NCBI RefSeq assembly: GCF_030063185.1
Contig: NZ_JASISP010000002.1
Coordinates: forward strand, 154,417-218,416
Direction of reading: 5' to 3'
Length of the DNA stretch: 64,000 nt
Source: Arthrobacter sp. H35-D1
GTDB taxonomy: Bacteria; Actinomycetota; Actinomycetes; Actinomycetales; Micrococcaceae
Shown: piece by piece, positions 19,454 through 29,983 of the stretch
How the letters are laid out: each line of letters starts with the position of its first letter
How positions within the stretch are numbered: the stretch's first letter is position 1
The notes under the pieces: generated by a model
The model's input: only the letters and a program-made list of their open reading frames with translations
What the model was told of the DNA's origin: nothing
Databases searched by the model: none
Made by a program: the position numbers and the translations under genes

Positions 19454-20893
19454 CTACTTGGAAGCGACGGCTTCTTCCTTCATTTCAACCGGAGCGGCAA
19501 CGGGAGCGTCGGCCGGCTTTGCAGCCGGCTTCGGCTTGGGCGTCGCAGCAGCGACGAACGTGCGCCGCGGCGCCTGCAGGTTCTCCAGCTGGGCCAGGTC
19601 GCGACCGGCAAGCATGGAGACGAACCAGTCCATGATCACGCGGAACTTGCGCTCCATGGTGGGCATGGCCAGGCCGTGGTAGCCGCGGTGTGCAATCCAG
19701 GCCGGGGCGCCCTTGAGCTGGATGCCCATGATCTTGGCGACACCCTTCCATTCGCCGAAGCCGGCAACGGCACCGAGGTTCTTGTGCTTGTAGCCCGTCA
19801 GCGGCTTGTCGAAGCGGCTCGCCCAGAGGTTCGCAGAAAGGCGCTTGGCCTGGCGCAGCGCGTGCTGGGCGTTGGGAACGCAGGTGCCGTCGGGCAGCCC
19901 GCCGGTGACATCCGGAACGGCTGCAACGTCGCCGGCGGCCCAAGCGTTTTCGATGACGCCGAATTCGCCGTTGATCTGCAGGTTCACGTTGGTGGCAACG
20001 CGGCCGCGGGGTTCCAGCGGGAAGTCCGTGGAGCGCACCATGGGGTTGGCCATGACGCCGGCGGTCCAGATGAGCGTGTCGGCGTCGAACTGCTGGGCAA
20101 CAGTCTTCTCCGGCATGTTGATGAGCTTGAGGTTTTTCTCCTCGGCGTTGTCCAGCGAGGTGTTCAACAGCACCTCAATGCCGCGGCTGCGCAGGTGGTC
20201 AATAACCCACAGGGCCTGCGACTCGGTGACCTCGGGCATGATGCGGCCCATGGCCTCCACGAGCACAAAGCGCAGTTCGGACTGGTCGACGCGGTCGTTG
20301 AGCTTGACGGCGGCGCGGGCCATGTCCTCGAGCTCGGCGATGGTCTCAATGCCGGCAAACCCGCCACCGACCACAACGAACGTCAGGGCGCGCTTGCGGG
20401 TCTCGGGGTCGGACTCGGTGGAAGCCTGCTCGATGAGGGAGAGCACCTGGTTGCGCAGGGCAATTGCTTCCTCAATCGTCTTCAGGCCAATGCCGGACTC
20501 GGCCAAGCCCTTGATCGGGAAGGTGCGCGTGATGGCACCGGCAGCCATAACAACGTCATGGTAGGGCAGCTCGAACGTGGGGGCGCCGTCGACCGGGGCA
20601 ATGACTGCCGTGCGGTTCGCGTGGTCGATGCTTGTCACGGAGCCCTGAATGACCTCGGTGGCCTTCAGGTGCTTGCGGTAGGAGACCACGGCGTGGCGGG
20701 CCTCGATGTTGCCACCGGCAACTTCGGGCAGGAACGGCTGGTACGTCATGTAGGGCAGGGGATCAACGAGGGTGACGATGCCACCGGACTTAGCGATCTT
20801 CTTCTGCAAGTTAAGTGCCGTGTAGAGGCCGACGTAACCGCCGCCAACTACCAGGACGCGTGGGCGTGCTGAAAACGTGGGTGTAATTGCCAT
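19454..20893 (-). CDS. ndh: Type II NADH dehydrogenase (NAD(P)/FAD-dependent oxidoreductase)
   Basis: A 479-residue non-proton-pumping NADH:quinone oxidoreductase at the inner face of the membrane. The FAD-binding motif VLVVGGGYVGLYTAL is at residues 12-26 and the second, NADH-binding, motif FVVVGGGFAGIETIAEL near residues 172-188. LIWTAGVMANP and ENAWAAGDVAAVPD complete the family pattern. The C-terminal region has the amphipathic membrane-binding part and ends in a Lys/Pro/Ala-rich tail. ATG 20893 is chosen because the family begins with the dinucleotide fold shortly after. A strong terminator follows the stop. The upstream 116 bases to the subtilase gene hold no recognised element. Confidence 0.92.
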   Translation of the reverse strand: MAITPTFSARPRVLVVGGGYVGLYTALNLQKKIAKSGGIVTLVDPLPYMTYQPFLPEVAGGNIEARHAVVSYRKHLKATEVIQGSVTSIDHANRTAVIAPVDGAPTFELPYHDVVMAAGAITRTFPIKGLAESGIGLKTIEEAIALRNQVLSLIEQASTESDPETRKRALTFVVVGGGFAGIETIAELEDMARAAVKLNDRVDQSELRFVLVEAMGRIMPEVTESQALWVIDHLRSRGIEVLLNTSLDNAEEKNLKLINMPEKTVAQQFDADTLIWTAGVMANPMVRSTDFPLEPRGRVATNVNLQINGEFGVIENAWAAGDVAAVPDVTGGLPDGTCVPNAQHALRQAKRLSANLWASRFDKPLTGYKHKNLGAVAGFGEWKGVAKIMGIQLKGAPAWIAHRGYHGLAMPTMERKFRVIMDWFVSMLAGRDLAQLENLQAPRRTFVAAATPKPKPAAKPADAPVAAPVEMKEEAVASK

Positions 20894-21009
20894 ACATCCA
20901 TTGTACAGAAGTTTGTGAAAATATTCACTAGCCCCTGCACGACGGCGAAAAAGGGCCTGTGCGTCGCGGAAAGACGGGCTTCTTGGAGCAGGTAACGACG
21001 CTGTTCGCC

Positions 21010-22392
21010 CTAGTGTCGATGCCCTGCCGCAGGATTCTGTGCGGCCTCCTTGGCGGCCCGGCGACGGATGATCGCCACGTGGGTTCCGCCGGCCGCCAGA
21101 ATCACCAGCAAAAGTCCTCCCGAGCCCAGCACCAAAGTCCCCGGGAGCGCATTGGAGAGTTCTTCGGCCGGGACGGCCACCGGTGCCGCCGCATCGATCA
21201 GGGTGGGGTCGGGCTGGGTAACGGAGGGCTTGCCGTGGTTCGACGGTGGAACCACAACGCCGCGGCGGTGTACATGGATCCACTCGGTGATGCTCCCCAG
21301 CGGATTTTTCTCCACGACGGGCACGTCTGCGCGCAGGGCCGCTTCGGCGTCCAGTATCCCGTAGCCGTATATGGCGTTGGGGACGCCTTCGCCCTTGGGC
21401 TTGGCCGTGGAAATGATTCGATTGATCACCTGGGCGGCGCTCATCTCCGGGTTTTCAGCGCGAATCAGCGCCGCAACGCCGGAGACGATCGGGGCGGCAC
21501 CGCTTGAGCCGTCCCAGCGGGCATAGCCTCCGCCGGGCAGTCCCCCCACCAAATCCTCGGCCGGCGCGCTGACGCCGATGCTGATGCCCTGCGAAGAGGA
21601 GTCCACGCTCGCGGTGCCGTCGCGGTCAAGTCCGCCCACGGCCAGGATGCCGGGGATGGTGGCGGGGGCGCCCACTTGTTCGCTGCCTGATTTCCGGTTC
21701 CCGGCGGCGGCCACGATGACCACGTCCTTGGCCTCGGCATAGGCAAAGGCGTCGTCCCAGCTTTGCGGCCAGGACGTCGAGCTGCTGCCCAGCGACATGT
21801 TGATGACCTGCGCGCCGGCATCCACGGCCCATTTCACGGCAGCGGGGATCTGGTCGTCAATGTTCTTGCCGGACGGGTTCTCGCTGCCCAGCCAGACGGA
21901 AACGCTGAGGAGTTCGGCCTTGGGCGCCACTCCAAGGACGCCCTCCGGCCCGGTTCCCACCTTTTGCTTGGCCGGCTCCTTCGAACTTTTTTTGGAGGGG
22001 GATGGGGATGCGGAGGCGGACGGGGAGGGGCTGCTTGACTTGTGCCCTCGCCCGGCCAGCATGGTGGCCACCAAGGTGCCGTGCTCGGGTTCGGCACCAA
22101 TGCCCTTGGTGCCGTCGGCATTGCCGGCGCCGGACATGTCGATTCCACCGGCCACGGCGCCCTTTAAGTCAATGTGCGACTTGTCGATGCCGCTGTCGAT
22201 AATGGCGATTTTCACGCCTTCGCCCTGCGACACCTCCCACGCTTTCTCCACCCCCGACTGCGCCAACCAGTATTCCCGGTTCCGAATGTCGTCTGCCGAG
22301 GCCGCGGGGGCCGCCACCACGGCCAGCGAGCCTGCCAAGGCAAGGGTCATCAACGCGGCCGCGACTACACGCAACCGTGGGACTGGCACCAT
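21010..22392 (-). CDS. S8 serine protease, mycosin-like
   Basis: A 460-residue secreted, membrane-anchored subtilase. A signal peptide covers residues 1-34 (cleavage expected after ASA). The catalytic residues are in KIAIIDSGID (Asp, near 65), EPEHGTLVATM (His, near 103) and GSSGAAPIVSG (Ser, near 293). A low-complexity Ser/Pro/Lys insert lies between His and the next core segment, as in mycosins. A C-terminal membrane helix around 430-450 is followed by a short basic tail. In mycobacteria such proteases belong to type VII secretion loci, but no esx or ecc genes are in the window. It lies 28 bases after ppx on the same strand and may be co-transcribed with it. Confidence 0.88.
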   Translation of the reverse strand: MVPVPRLRVVAAALMTLALAGSLAVVAAPAASADDIRNREYWLAQSGVEKAWEVSQGEGVKIAIIDSGIDKSHIDLKGAVAGGIDMSGAGNADGTKGIGAEPEHGTLVATMLAGRGHKSSSPSPSASASPSPSKKSSKEPAKQKVGTGPEGVLGVAPKAELLSVSVWLGSENPSGKNIDDQIPAAVKWAVDAGAQVINMSLGSSSTSWPQSWDDAFAYAEAKDVVIVAAAGNRKSGSEQVGAPATIPGILAVGGLDRDGTASVDSSSQGISIGVSAPAEDLVGGLPGGGYARWDGSSGAAPIVSGVAALIRAENPEMSAAQVINRIISTAKPKGEGVPNAIYGYGILDAEAALRADVPVVEKNPLGSITEWIHVHRRGVVVPPSNHGKPSVTQPDPTLIDAAAPVAVPAEELSNALPGTLVLGSGGLLLVILAAGGTHVAIIRRRAAKEAAQNPAAGHRH

Positions 22393-22420
22393 GGGGGCTC
22401 GTTTCCTAGGGGATCTCGGG

Positions 22421-23374
22421 TCAGCCTCGGGCAGCACCCAAGGCAATTCCGTCAAGAATATCGTGTTCGCTGCTGGTTGCCGATTCGAGCCCGCGCGCAT
22501 TGGTCCGCGCCAAGCGCCGCAACACGGTGCGCCAGATCAACGCGCCCGCGCCAATGACGTCCACCCGGCCGGGGTGCATGAACCCCAGGGCGGCCCGTTC
22601 GGTGCGCGTCATGGAAAGCAATGAACTTGCCGCGGCGTCCACTTTTTCAAGCGGCACGACGGCGGCATGAATCGCCTCGCTCCGGTAGCTCGCCAACCCG
22701 AGGGCGTGGGCTGTGATGGTGGTGATGGACCCTGCCACGCCAACCACGCTGTCCACCTGATCCAACGGAAGCACTGCCGCGACGTCCGCCAGTTTTTCTT
22801 CGATGGCTGCTTCGGCGGCCTTGATTTGTTCCTCCGTGGGCGGGTCGCCTTGCAGATAGCGTTCAGTGAAGCGCACACAACCCATGTTGGTGCTGAGCGC
22901 ATCCGTGACGCCGGTGGCATCGCCCATGACGAATTCGGTGCTGCCGCCACCCAGGTCAACGACAAGGACCTTGTTGTTTTCCAGCACGGGGAGAACGCTG
23001 ACGGCACCGGCAAAGGACAGCGCAGCTTCCTCGGCTCCGCTGACGACTTCCGGGGAAAGGCCCAGCCTGGCCTGGATTCCTGCGACAAACACGTCCCGGT
23101 TTCCGGCGTCGCGCGTGGCGCTCGTGGCAACGAAGCGCACACGTTCCACGGCGGCATCCCGGATGAGCTCCGCGTAGTCGTCGACGGCTGCGAAGGTTCG
23201 CTCGAGTGCTTCTTCCCCCAGCATGCCCGTGACATCAACACCCTGGCCAAGCCTGACCACGCGCATCTCACGGTGCACGTCGCGCAATTGCTGCCCGCCG
23301 TCGTCGGAGGCGTCAACATCGGCTATCAGCAGTCGAATGGAATTGGTTCCGCAGTCAATGGCGGCTACGCGCAT
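22421..23374 (-). CDS. Ppx/GppA phosphatase family protein (exopolyphosphatase-like)
   Basis: A 317-residue protein of the ASKHA fold. The N-terminal phosphate loop RVAAIDCGTNSIRLLI and the second loop VLVVDLGGGSTEFV (near residue 141) are complete. The short, single-module form is typical of actinobacterial Ppx1/Ppx2 (compare Rv1026). Members hydrolyse polyphosphate or pppGpp; which applies here cannot be read from the sequence. ATG 23374 is preceded by AAAGGTCC. It is followed by the subtilase gene and preceded, after 41 bases, by the DUF501 gene. Confidence 0.9.
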   Translation of the reverse strand: MRVAAIDCGTNSIRLLIADVDASDDGGQQLRDVHREMRVVRLGQGVDVTGMLGEEALERTFAAVDDYAELIRDAAVERVRFVATSATRDAGNRDVFVAGIQARLGLSPEVVSGAEEAALSFAGAVSVLPVLENNKVLVVDLGGGSTEFVMGDATGVTDALSTNMGCVRFTERYLQGDPPTEEQIKAAEAAIEEKLADVAAVLPLDQVDSVVGVAGSITTITAHALGLASYRSEAIHAAVVPLEKVDAAASSLLSMTRTERAALGFMHPGRVDVIGAGALIWRTVLRRLARTNARGLESATSSEHDILDGIALGAARG

Positions 23375-23415
23375 GGGAGGACCTTTCGACAGGAGCTGGG
23401 GGTCGGGAGGGCGGG

Positions 23416-24048
23416 TCAGCTGTTTTGCTGGTTGCTGTTTTGCTGGTTGAGGTGCTTCACGTGGCGGCTCAGGTCCTTGTTTGGCACAGGGGCCTGATTG
23501 TCCCACGCGCCGGCGCAGTGGCAGGTTTCGGCGGTCCACCACTGGGCAACGGCGGCCAGCGCCTCGTCCCCCAGCGGGTTTACGCCCGGCCCGGCAGCCA
23601 GGGAATGGCCGATCAGCACGTGCAGGCATTTCACGCGGGTGGGCATGCCGCCGGCGGATATCCCGGCGATTTCCGGAACCGGGCCGGTGCCGGCACGCTC
23701 GCCGATGGCTTCGCGGGCGCCAATGTAGCTCTCATGGGCGTGCTGGTAGGCGGCGGCCAGTTCAGGCTCGAGCGCCAAACGCTCGGTCATCTGGTTCATC
23801 AGGCCGGCCGCTTCCAACCGGGAGGCGGCAGCCGTGAGCACGGGGTGGGTCAGGTAATACGTGGTGGGGAACGGAATTCCGTTGCTGAGTCGTGGTGCCG
23901 TGGCGGCCACGAGCGGATTGCCGCAGACGCAGCGGGCCGGAATTTCCACGACGTCGCGCACGGGGCGGTTCAGCTGGCGGCTGAGGGTGTCAAGGTCCAG
24001 CTGGCTGGGGACGCGCCCGTCCGTGGTGGAGCTTTCAGTTGCGGACAC
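23416..24048 (-). CDS. DUF501 domain protein
   Basis: A 210-residue soluble protein of the DUF501 family, which in actinobacteria lies between the FtsB-like and Ppx genes (compare Rv1025). Seen are the cysteine-containing RCVCGNPLV segment, GIPFPTTYYLTHP, and the strongly conserved PTRVKCLHVLIGHSLAAG with Asn-Pro-Leu-Gly-Asp following. The cysteines and histidines suggest a metal site, which is an inference. The C-terminus ends in a repeated NQQNS unit encoded by a tandem DNA repeat at 23418-23450, unlike the rest of the gene. Its stop lies 41 bases before ppx. Confidence 0.88.
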   Translation of the reverse strand: MSATESSTTDGRVPSQLDLDTLSRQLNRPVRDVVEIPARCVCGNPLVAATAPRLSNGIPFPTTYYLTHPVLTAAASRLEAAGLMNQMTERLALEPELAAAYQHAHESYIGAREAIGERAGTGPVPEIAGISAGGMPTRVKCLHVLIGHSLAAGPGVNPLGDEALAAVAQWWTAETCHCAGAWDNQAPVPNKDLSRHVKHLNQQNSNQQNS

Positions 24049-24180
24049 GAGGGGCCTTTCATGGAACGGTTTCGATGCGCCCGGCCGCTGGCGGGCCGGG
24101 ATTCTCCCCGACGGGCGGGCCGGGATTGTCCGCGACGGGCGGACGCATCATGGTCAGGCGATGGTGTTCAACCAGCCATT

Positions 24181-24927
24181 TTAGCCTGCCGGTGCCGTCG
24201 CCGGTTCAGCCTTCTTTGCAGGAGCCGGTTTAGCCTCTTCGACGTGAACTGCCGCCGACTTTTGCACGGCGTCCCACAGACCCGCCACCCAAGGCTCGAC
24301 GGTAATTTCCGTGGCGGTCTTTGCCGTGGCGCCTTGGGCGGCGGCTGCCTTGGCAGCCTTTGCCGTGTCTTCCAGGCCAACAACTCCGTTGGCGCCATAC
24401 ACCCAGTATCCGGTCTCCCCCGGCATGAGCATGCTCACCCTGTTGCGGGCCTGCTGCTTGATGTAGGCGGGGTCGTCCCAGCGATTCAGTTCGGCTTCAT
24501 TGGCGCCTTGCTGAACTTCCTTCGCGGCAATGTCCTGCCGAAGGGAGGAGATCTCGGCGCGTTGTTGCAAGTACGTGTGGACATTGGGCGCCAGCAGCAA
24601 GGTGACAGCCCCCATGGCCAAGCCCAGAACCAGCAGCCTTCCGGAGAAGGATCGAGCGGGCACGGGAGAGTTTCCCGCAGGATGGATCACGCCCTCCGCG
24701 GTGCCGCGCTCTGCGGGCTTGGAGGTGGTTCTGCGCTCTCGGGCCCCGTTGCGGCCTGGTTTGCCAACGGTTTTTCCTCCACCTCCCACGCTCCCGTTGG
24801 AGCCGGACGCGCTGTCCGGGGCGGCTTCCATGCCGGGTTTTGGTCCCGGAGTTGCACCTTTGTGGTGTGCTCCGCTGAGGCTGGAGGTGTATTGAGCCTT
24901 GGGTACAGGCGGCCTTCGCGTGGCCAT
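24181..24927 (-). CDS. FtsB/DivIC family septum formation protein
   Basis: A 248-residue bitopic membrane protein. A long basic, low-complexity cytosolic N-terminus of about 90 residues precedes one membrane helix (LLVLGLAMGAVTLLLAP). An extracytoplasmic coiled coil follows (EISSLRQDIAAKEVQ), with the DivIC hallmark DPAYIKQQARNRVSMLMPGE. FtsB/DivIC proteins bridge FtsL and FtsQ in the cell division complex. The Ala/Lys/Pro-rich C-terminal extension is characteristic of actinobacterial versions. The neighbours eno and DUF501 match the mycobacterial order Rv1023-Rv1025. The 132-base gap to DUF501 contains an imperfect tandem repeat of GGCGGGCCGGGATT. Confidence 0.88.
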   Translation of the reverse strand: MATRRPPVPKAQYTSSLSGAHHKGATPGPKPGMEAAPDSASGSNGSVGGGGKTVGKPGRNGARERRTTSKPAERGTAEGVIHPAGNSPVPARSFSGRLLVLGLAMGAVTLLLAPNVHTYLQQRAEISSLRQDIAAKEVQQGANEAELNRWDDPAYIKQQARNRVSMLMPGETGYWVYGANGVVGLEDTAKAAKAAAAQGATAKTATEITVEPWVAGLWDAVQKSAAVHVEEAKPAPAKKAEPATAPAG

Positions 24928-25007
24928 GGTTCTCCTAGCTGCTTCTACCGATCCACATCATCCACGATGCAGCGGCCGTGCTGCGAAACTACTGTGGAAA
25001 CAGCAAA

Positions 25008-25057
25008 GCCGCGGCAACTGGTCAAGGTGTGTGTCCACCTTATCCAGCTGCCGCGGC
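25008..25057 (-). terminator. Terminator of enolase
   Basis: The arms GCCGCGGCAACTGG (25008-25021) and CCAGCTGCCGCGGC (25044-25057) pair with one mismatch, and the loop holds a further short stem (AAGGTG with CACCTT). On the minus strand it is followed by TTTGCTGTTT, 13 bases past the eno stop. Confidence 0.78.
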
Positions 25058-25069
25058 CAGTGCCGCTAT

Positions 25070-26359
<1,290 letters not shown>

Positions 26360-26483
26360 CTAATAGTCAGCTTTGTACGGTAGGTGTCGACCACGCTGTC
26401 GCCTCAATCGTAGCCGACGGCGTGATGAGGGGCTCATTGCTACGCCGGGCAAGCCGCGGCGCCCGCTCGTGTACCGTTTGACC

Positions 26484-27176
26484 ATGATCCTTCCCAAGGT
26501 CAGGGACGCTCGTTTCATTGCGATCCGCCGTGGCGGAACCCTCACCGATTCGGACCACCGCCTCCTGGCTCTTTGGGCCGCCTCGTGCGCCGAGCACGTC
26601 CTTGGCCTTTTCGAGTCTGCGCGCCCCGCAGACCTTCGTCCGCGCCAGGCGATCGATCATGCCCGGGCCTGGACACGCGGCGAAGTGAAAATGATGGAGG
26701 CTCGCGCTGCGGGAGGCCATGCAATGGCCGCAGCCAAGGACCTGCGCGGGGCAGCTCGCCACGCCGCGTATGCCGCCGGCCAAGCCGGGGCGGTGGCCCA
26801 CGTCGCCGCGCACGAGCTTGGCGCCGCGGCCTATGCCATCAAGGCCGCGCGTGCTTCCGTGCCGGAAAACAGGAGCGCGGCTGCAGGGCGGCTCGAGTGC
26901 CACTGGCAGCGGGAGCAACTTCCGGAAGCGATACGCGAACTTGTCCTTGACGACCAGCGGCTGCGCAACGACATCTGCGCAACGACATCTGCTGGTCGGT
27001 GTTTGAGAACTGAGCACCGGTTCCGCGTCGGGCATCGCTTCGGCATGGCCCCCTTGGGCGCGGGGCAGGACCAGCCGCCAACCCGGAGCACGAGAGCACC
27101 GAGCGACTCGACCATGGCGACATTCAACTCGGCGCCGTGCTGCGCGTCAGGGAGAGAAAAACCGGCGCCCCGGTGA
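26484..27176 (+). CDS. Imm-5-like putative immunity protein, 3' end frameshifted
   Basis: The first ~165 residues match, from memory, the alanine/histidine-rich helical family annotated as putative immunity protein (Imm-5-like). Seen are LALWAASCAEHVLGLFE, then DLRPRQAIDHARAWTRGEV, then an Ala/His-rich stretch with VAAHELGAAAYAIKAAR, and EAIRELVLDDQRLRNDIC. A 14-bp exact tandem duplication (26962-26975 and 26976-26989) shifts the frame after RNDIC. Without one copy the protein would end WSVFEN-stop at 27013, a family-like end of 171 residues. As it stands the frame runs on to 27176 into unrelated sequence. ATG 26484 fits the family start. It is divergent from eno. No toxin gene is adjacent, so an immunity role is only a label. 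Confidence 0.72.
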   Translation: MILPKVRDARFIAIRRGGTLTDSDHRLLALWAASCAEHVLGLFESARPADLRPRQAIDHARAWTRGEVKMMEARAAGGHAMAAAKDLRGAARHAAYAAGQAGAVAHVAAHELGAAAYAIKAARASVPENRSAAAGRLECHWQREQLPEAIRELVLDDQRLRNDICATTSAGRCLRTEHRFRVGHRFGMAPLGAGQDQPPTRSTRAPSDSTMATFNSAPCCASGREKPAPR

Positions 27177-27472
27177 AATGGTGGACGAGATCACGCGCTG
27201 TGGCCCTCCCGCTTCCGTGACGTGGGAAGCGTCCAGCGCGCGGCACCGCATTCCGGGCGCGCCTTCCACCATCGGGGAGGGAGTCACCTGGAGCATCGAA
27301 GCTGCCCCGGCGAGCGCCACCCGGTTGAGCACCCAGGCATGGGCAACGTCGCCGGGCCCCTTCGGCTGGCTCCTGCAATGGACCGTCACCCGCATGTTTC
27401 GCGGTCTCCGGAAAGATCGCAAGCGCGCGCACCAAGCTGCCGTACTTCAAGCGCACCATCGAAGGCCGGTGA
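27080..27472 (+). pseudogene. SRPBCC-family remnant, truncated and frameshifted
   Basis: Three pieces in two frames read like one small START/SRPBCC protein. From 27080 comes NPEHESTERLDHGDIQLGAV with [12 protein letters not shown]. From 27177 on, in another frame, [36 protein letters not shown] and [20 protein letters not shown]. The end [13 protein letters not shown]-stop (27431-27472) is back in the first frame. One missing base in the AAA run near 27173 and one extra base near 27428 would restore it. The N-terminal ~30 residues are not found in any frame. It could also reflect sequencing error, but the missing 5' end favours real decay. Family assignment is by sequence feel only. Confidence 0.5.
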
Positions 27473-27602
27473 TGGAGACACCAAGCCTCGGCTGGCCGGT
27501 CACCGCCAACTCCACAGCGGAAATTGCCCCCATCCAACGCGATCCATCTCACAGTCCACGGGTGTATTATCGCGAATATCCACGTCGCCCAAAGGAATGT
27601 CC

Positions 27603-27905
27603 ATGCACTTGTTGCCGCGAGAGCAGGAAAAGCTGCTGATAGTCGTCGCCGCAGACCTTGCCCGACGCAGGCAGCGGCGCGGTTTGAAACTGAACTTTCC
27701 CGAAGCCATGGCCATCATCAGCTACGAGCTGGTTGAGGGGGCCCGCGATGGCCGGACCGTCGCTGAGCTGATGAGCCACGGAACCACCATCCTGCACCTG
27801 GAAGACGTCATGGACGGCGTCGCAGAGATGATCGCCGACGTCCAAGTCGAGGCGACGTTTCCCGACGGGACCAAGCTTGTCACCGTCCACCACCCGATCC
27901 GCTAG
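27603..27905 (+). CDS. ureA: Urease subunit gamma
   Basis: A 100-residue structural subunit of the nickel urease, which hydrolyses urea to ammonia and carbamate. The sequence starts [20 protein letters not shown] and has the family segments [28 protein letters not shown] and [15 protein letters not shown]. Length is exactly typical. ATG 27603 is preferred because AAAGGA (27591-27596) lies six bases upstream; ATG 27597 would sit on it. A TATTAT at 27565-27570 might be a -10 box, but no matching -35 is clear. It is the first gene of the ureABCEFGD operon. Confidence 0.96.
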   Translation: MHLLPREQEKLLIVVAADLARRRQRRGLKLNFPEAMAIISYELVEGARDGRTVAELMSHGTTILHLEDVMDGVAEMIADVQVEATFPDGTKLVTVHHPIR

Positions 27906-27914
27906 GAGCCGGCC

Positions 27915-28274
27915 ATGAAGCCAGGCGAATTCTTTTTGAAGGACGACCCCATCCACTGCAACACCGGACGGGCCACGGCCACTGTCGAAGTGACAAACAC
28001 CGGCGACCGCCCCATCCAGGTTGGTTCCCATTATCATTTTGCCGAAACCAACAGTGCCCTGCACTTCGACAGGGAGGCCACCCATGGCTTCCGCCTGGAC
28101 ATTCCGGCCGGCACGGCCGTCCGGTTCGAACCCGGGGATGCAAAAACGGTGCCGCTTGTGGCGCTGGCTGGCAGGCGGGAAGTGCATGGCCTTGCCAATG
28201 GGGTCAACGGCCCGTTGGATGTGGACAGGCAGCTAAACGACGCCGGCCCCGACAGCGCAGAGGCGTCCGCATGA
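27915..28274 (+). CDS. ureB: Urease subunit beta
   Basis: A 119-residue beta subunit that packs between gamma and alpha in the urease trimer. It starts [13 protein letters not shown] and contains the invariant [19 protein letters not shown] and TAVRFEPGD segments. The C-terminal ~15 residues are a poorly conserved tail. It begins 9 bases after ureA and its end overlaps the ureC start by four bases, so the three structural genes are translationally close. Confidence 0.96.
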   Translation: MKPGEFFLKDDPIHCNTGRATATVEVTNTGDRPIQVGSHYHFAETNSALHFDREATHGFRLDIPAGTAVRFEPGDAKTVPLVALAGRREVHGLANGVNGPLDVDRQLNDAGPDSAEASA

Positions 28275-29983
28275 GCTTCGAGATGAGCAGGAAACAATAC
28301 GCGGATCTGTACGGGCCAACGATTGGTGACGCCATACGCCTGGCAGATACGGGCCTTTTCCTGGAGATTGAAAAGGACTTCACCGTCTACGGCGAGGAAG
28401 TGGTGTTCGGCGGTGGGAAAGTCATCCGTGACGGCATGGGCCAGAACGGCCGGCTGGCGCGCGGCGAGGACGTTCCGGACACGGTGATCACCAACGTGAT
28501 AGTGCTGGATTACACGGGCATTTACAAGGCGGACATTGCGCTGCGGGACGGTCATATCTTCCGGATCGGCAAGGCCGGCAACCCGGACATCATGGACGGC
28601 GTGGACATTGTCATCGGCACCAGCACGGAAATCATTGCCGGGGAGAGCCGGATCCTGACAGCCGGCGGCATCGACACCCACATCCATTTCATCAGCCCGG
28701 ACCAGATACCCACCGCCCTGGATTCCGGCATCACCACCATGATCGGCGGCGGCACGGGCCCGGCGGCCGGAACCAAGGCCACCTCGCTCACCCCCGGTAA
28801 GTGGCACATCAGCCGCATGCTGCAGGCACTGGACGGGGTGCCGATGAACATCGGGCTGCTCGGAAAAGGCCACGCCAGCGCTCTCGAGCCACTCGCCGAA
28901 CAAATCCGTGCCGGCGCCATCGGGCTGAAGGTCCACGAGGACTGGGGCGCCACCACTGCGGCCATCGACAACTCGTTGAAGGTGGCAGAGGAATACGACG
29001 TGCAAGTGGCCATCCACACCGACACGCTCAACGAATGCGGCTTTGTGGAAGACACCATCAAGGCCATCGCCGGCCGGGTGATCCACACTTTCCACACCGA
29101 GGGGGCCGGCGGCGGGCATGCACCGGACATCATCAAGATCGCAGGACTGCCCAACGTGCTCCCCGCTTCCACCAATCCGACGCTTCCATACACCCGCAAC
29201 ACCGCCGAAGAGCATCTTGACATGCTCATGGTTTGCCACCACCTGAACCCCGACATCCCGGAGGACGTGGCTTTCGCGGACTCCCGAATCCGGCCCGAAA
29301 CCATTGCCGCCGAGGACGTGCTGCAGGACATGGGCGTCTTCTCCATCATGTCCTCCGATTCCCAGGCCATGGGCCGGGTTGGGGAGGTCATCCTCCGCAC
29401 ATGGCAGGTGGCGGACAAGATGAAGATGCAGCGCGGCAAGCTCGACGGCGACACTGCGGTGGGCGATAATTTCCGGCTCAAGCGCTACGTCGCCAAGTAC
29501 ACGATCAACCCGGCCTTGGCGCAGGGCATCGCGGACACGGTGGGCAGTGTCGAAGTAGGCAAATTCGCCGACCTTGTGCTGTGGAACCCTGCCTTCTTTG
29601 GGGTGAAGCCCGCACTTGTCATCAAGGGCGGACAAATCGTCGCTGCCGTCATGGGCGACCCCAACGGCTCCATCCCCACTCCCCAACCTCAACTCATGCG
29701 CCCCATGTTTGGAACGATGGGCAGGGCCGTGGACGAGTGCGCCATCACGTTCCTGTCCCAAGCCGCCATCGACGCCGGCGTACCGGCAGAACTGGGGTTG
29801 CGCAAGCAGATCCGGCCGGTGCACGGCATCCGAAAGCTGACAAAGGCCGATCTCAAGTTCAATGGCGAAACCCCGCACATTGAAGTGGATCCGGAAACCT
29901 ACACCGTGACAGTGGACGGCATCGTGGCGACCTGCGACCCGGTGGAGGAACTGCCCATGGCACAGCGCTACTTCCTGTTCTAA
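28271..29983 (+). CDS. ureC: Urease subunit alpha (catalytic)
   Basis: A 570-residue catalytic subunit with a binuclear nickel centre. The first two nickel histidines are in [11 protein letters not shown] (near residue 136). The carbamylated bridging lysine is in GLKVHEDWG (near 219). Further ligands are in [10 protein letters not shown] and [14 protein letters not shown]. The flap cysteine and histidine are in [13 protein letters not shown] (near 320), and the final nickel aspartate follows in [13 protein letters not shown]. All key residues are present, so an active enzyme is expected. It uses ATG 28271, overlapping ureB. Confidence 0.98.
   Translation: MSFEMSRKQYADLYGPTIGDAIRLADTGLFLEIEKDFTVYGEEVVFGGGKVIRDGMGQNGRLARGEDVPDTVITNVIVLDYTGIYKADIALRDGHIFRIGKAGNPDIMDGVDIVIGTSTEIIAGESRILTAGGIDTHIHFISPDQIPTALDSGITTMIGGGTGPAAGTKATSLTPGKWHISRMLQALDGVPMNIGLLGKGHASALEPLAEQIRAGAIGLKVHEDWGATTAAIDNSLKVAEEYDVQVAIHTDTLNECGFVEDTIKAIAGRVIHTFHTEGAGGGHAPDIIKIAGLPNVLPASTNPTLPYTRNTAEEHLDMLMVCHHLNPDIPEDVAFADSRIRPETIAAEDVLQDMGVFSIMSSDSQAMGRVGEVILRTWQVADKMKMQRGKLDGDTAVGDNFRLKRYVAKYTINPALAQGIADTVGSVEVGKFADLVLWNPAFFGVKPALVIKGGQIVAAVMGDPNGSIPTPQPQLMRPMFGTMGRAVDECAITFLSQAAIDAGVPAELGLRKQIRPVHGIRKLTKADLKFNGETPHIEVDPETYTVTVDGIVATCDPVEELPMAQRYFLF

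Noticed and set aside
18752-20872. Plus-strand open frame of 706 codons across GNAT and ndh
   Set aside because: It spans a terminator and two real genes on the other strand and has no family similarity.
24090-24140. GGCGGGCCGGGATT tandem pair between ftsB and DUF501 genes as a regulatory repeat
   Set aside because: Only two imperfect units in GC-rich sequence; no palindromic structure or conserved spacing supports a function.
27565-27570. TATTAT as -10 box of the urease operon
   Set aside because: No acceptable -35 element at 16-18 bases, so it was not listed as a promoter.
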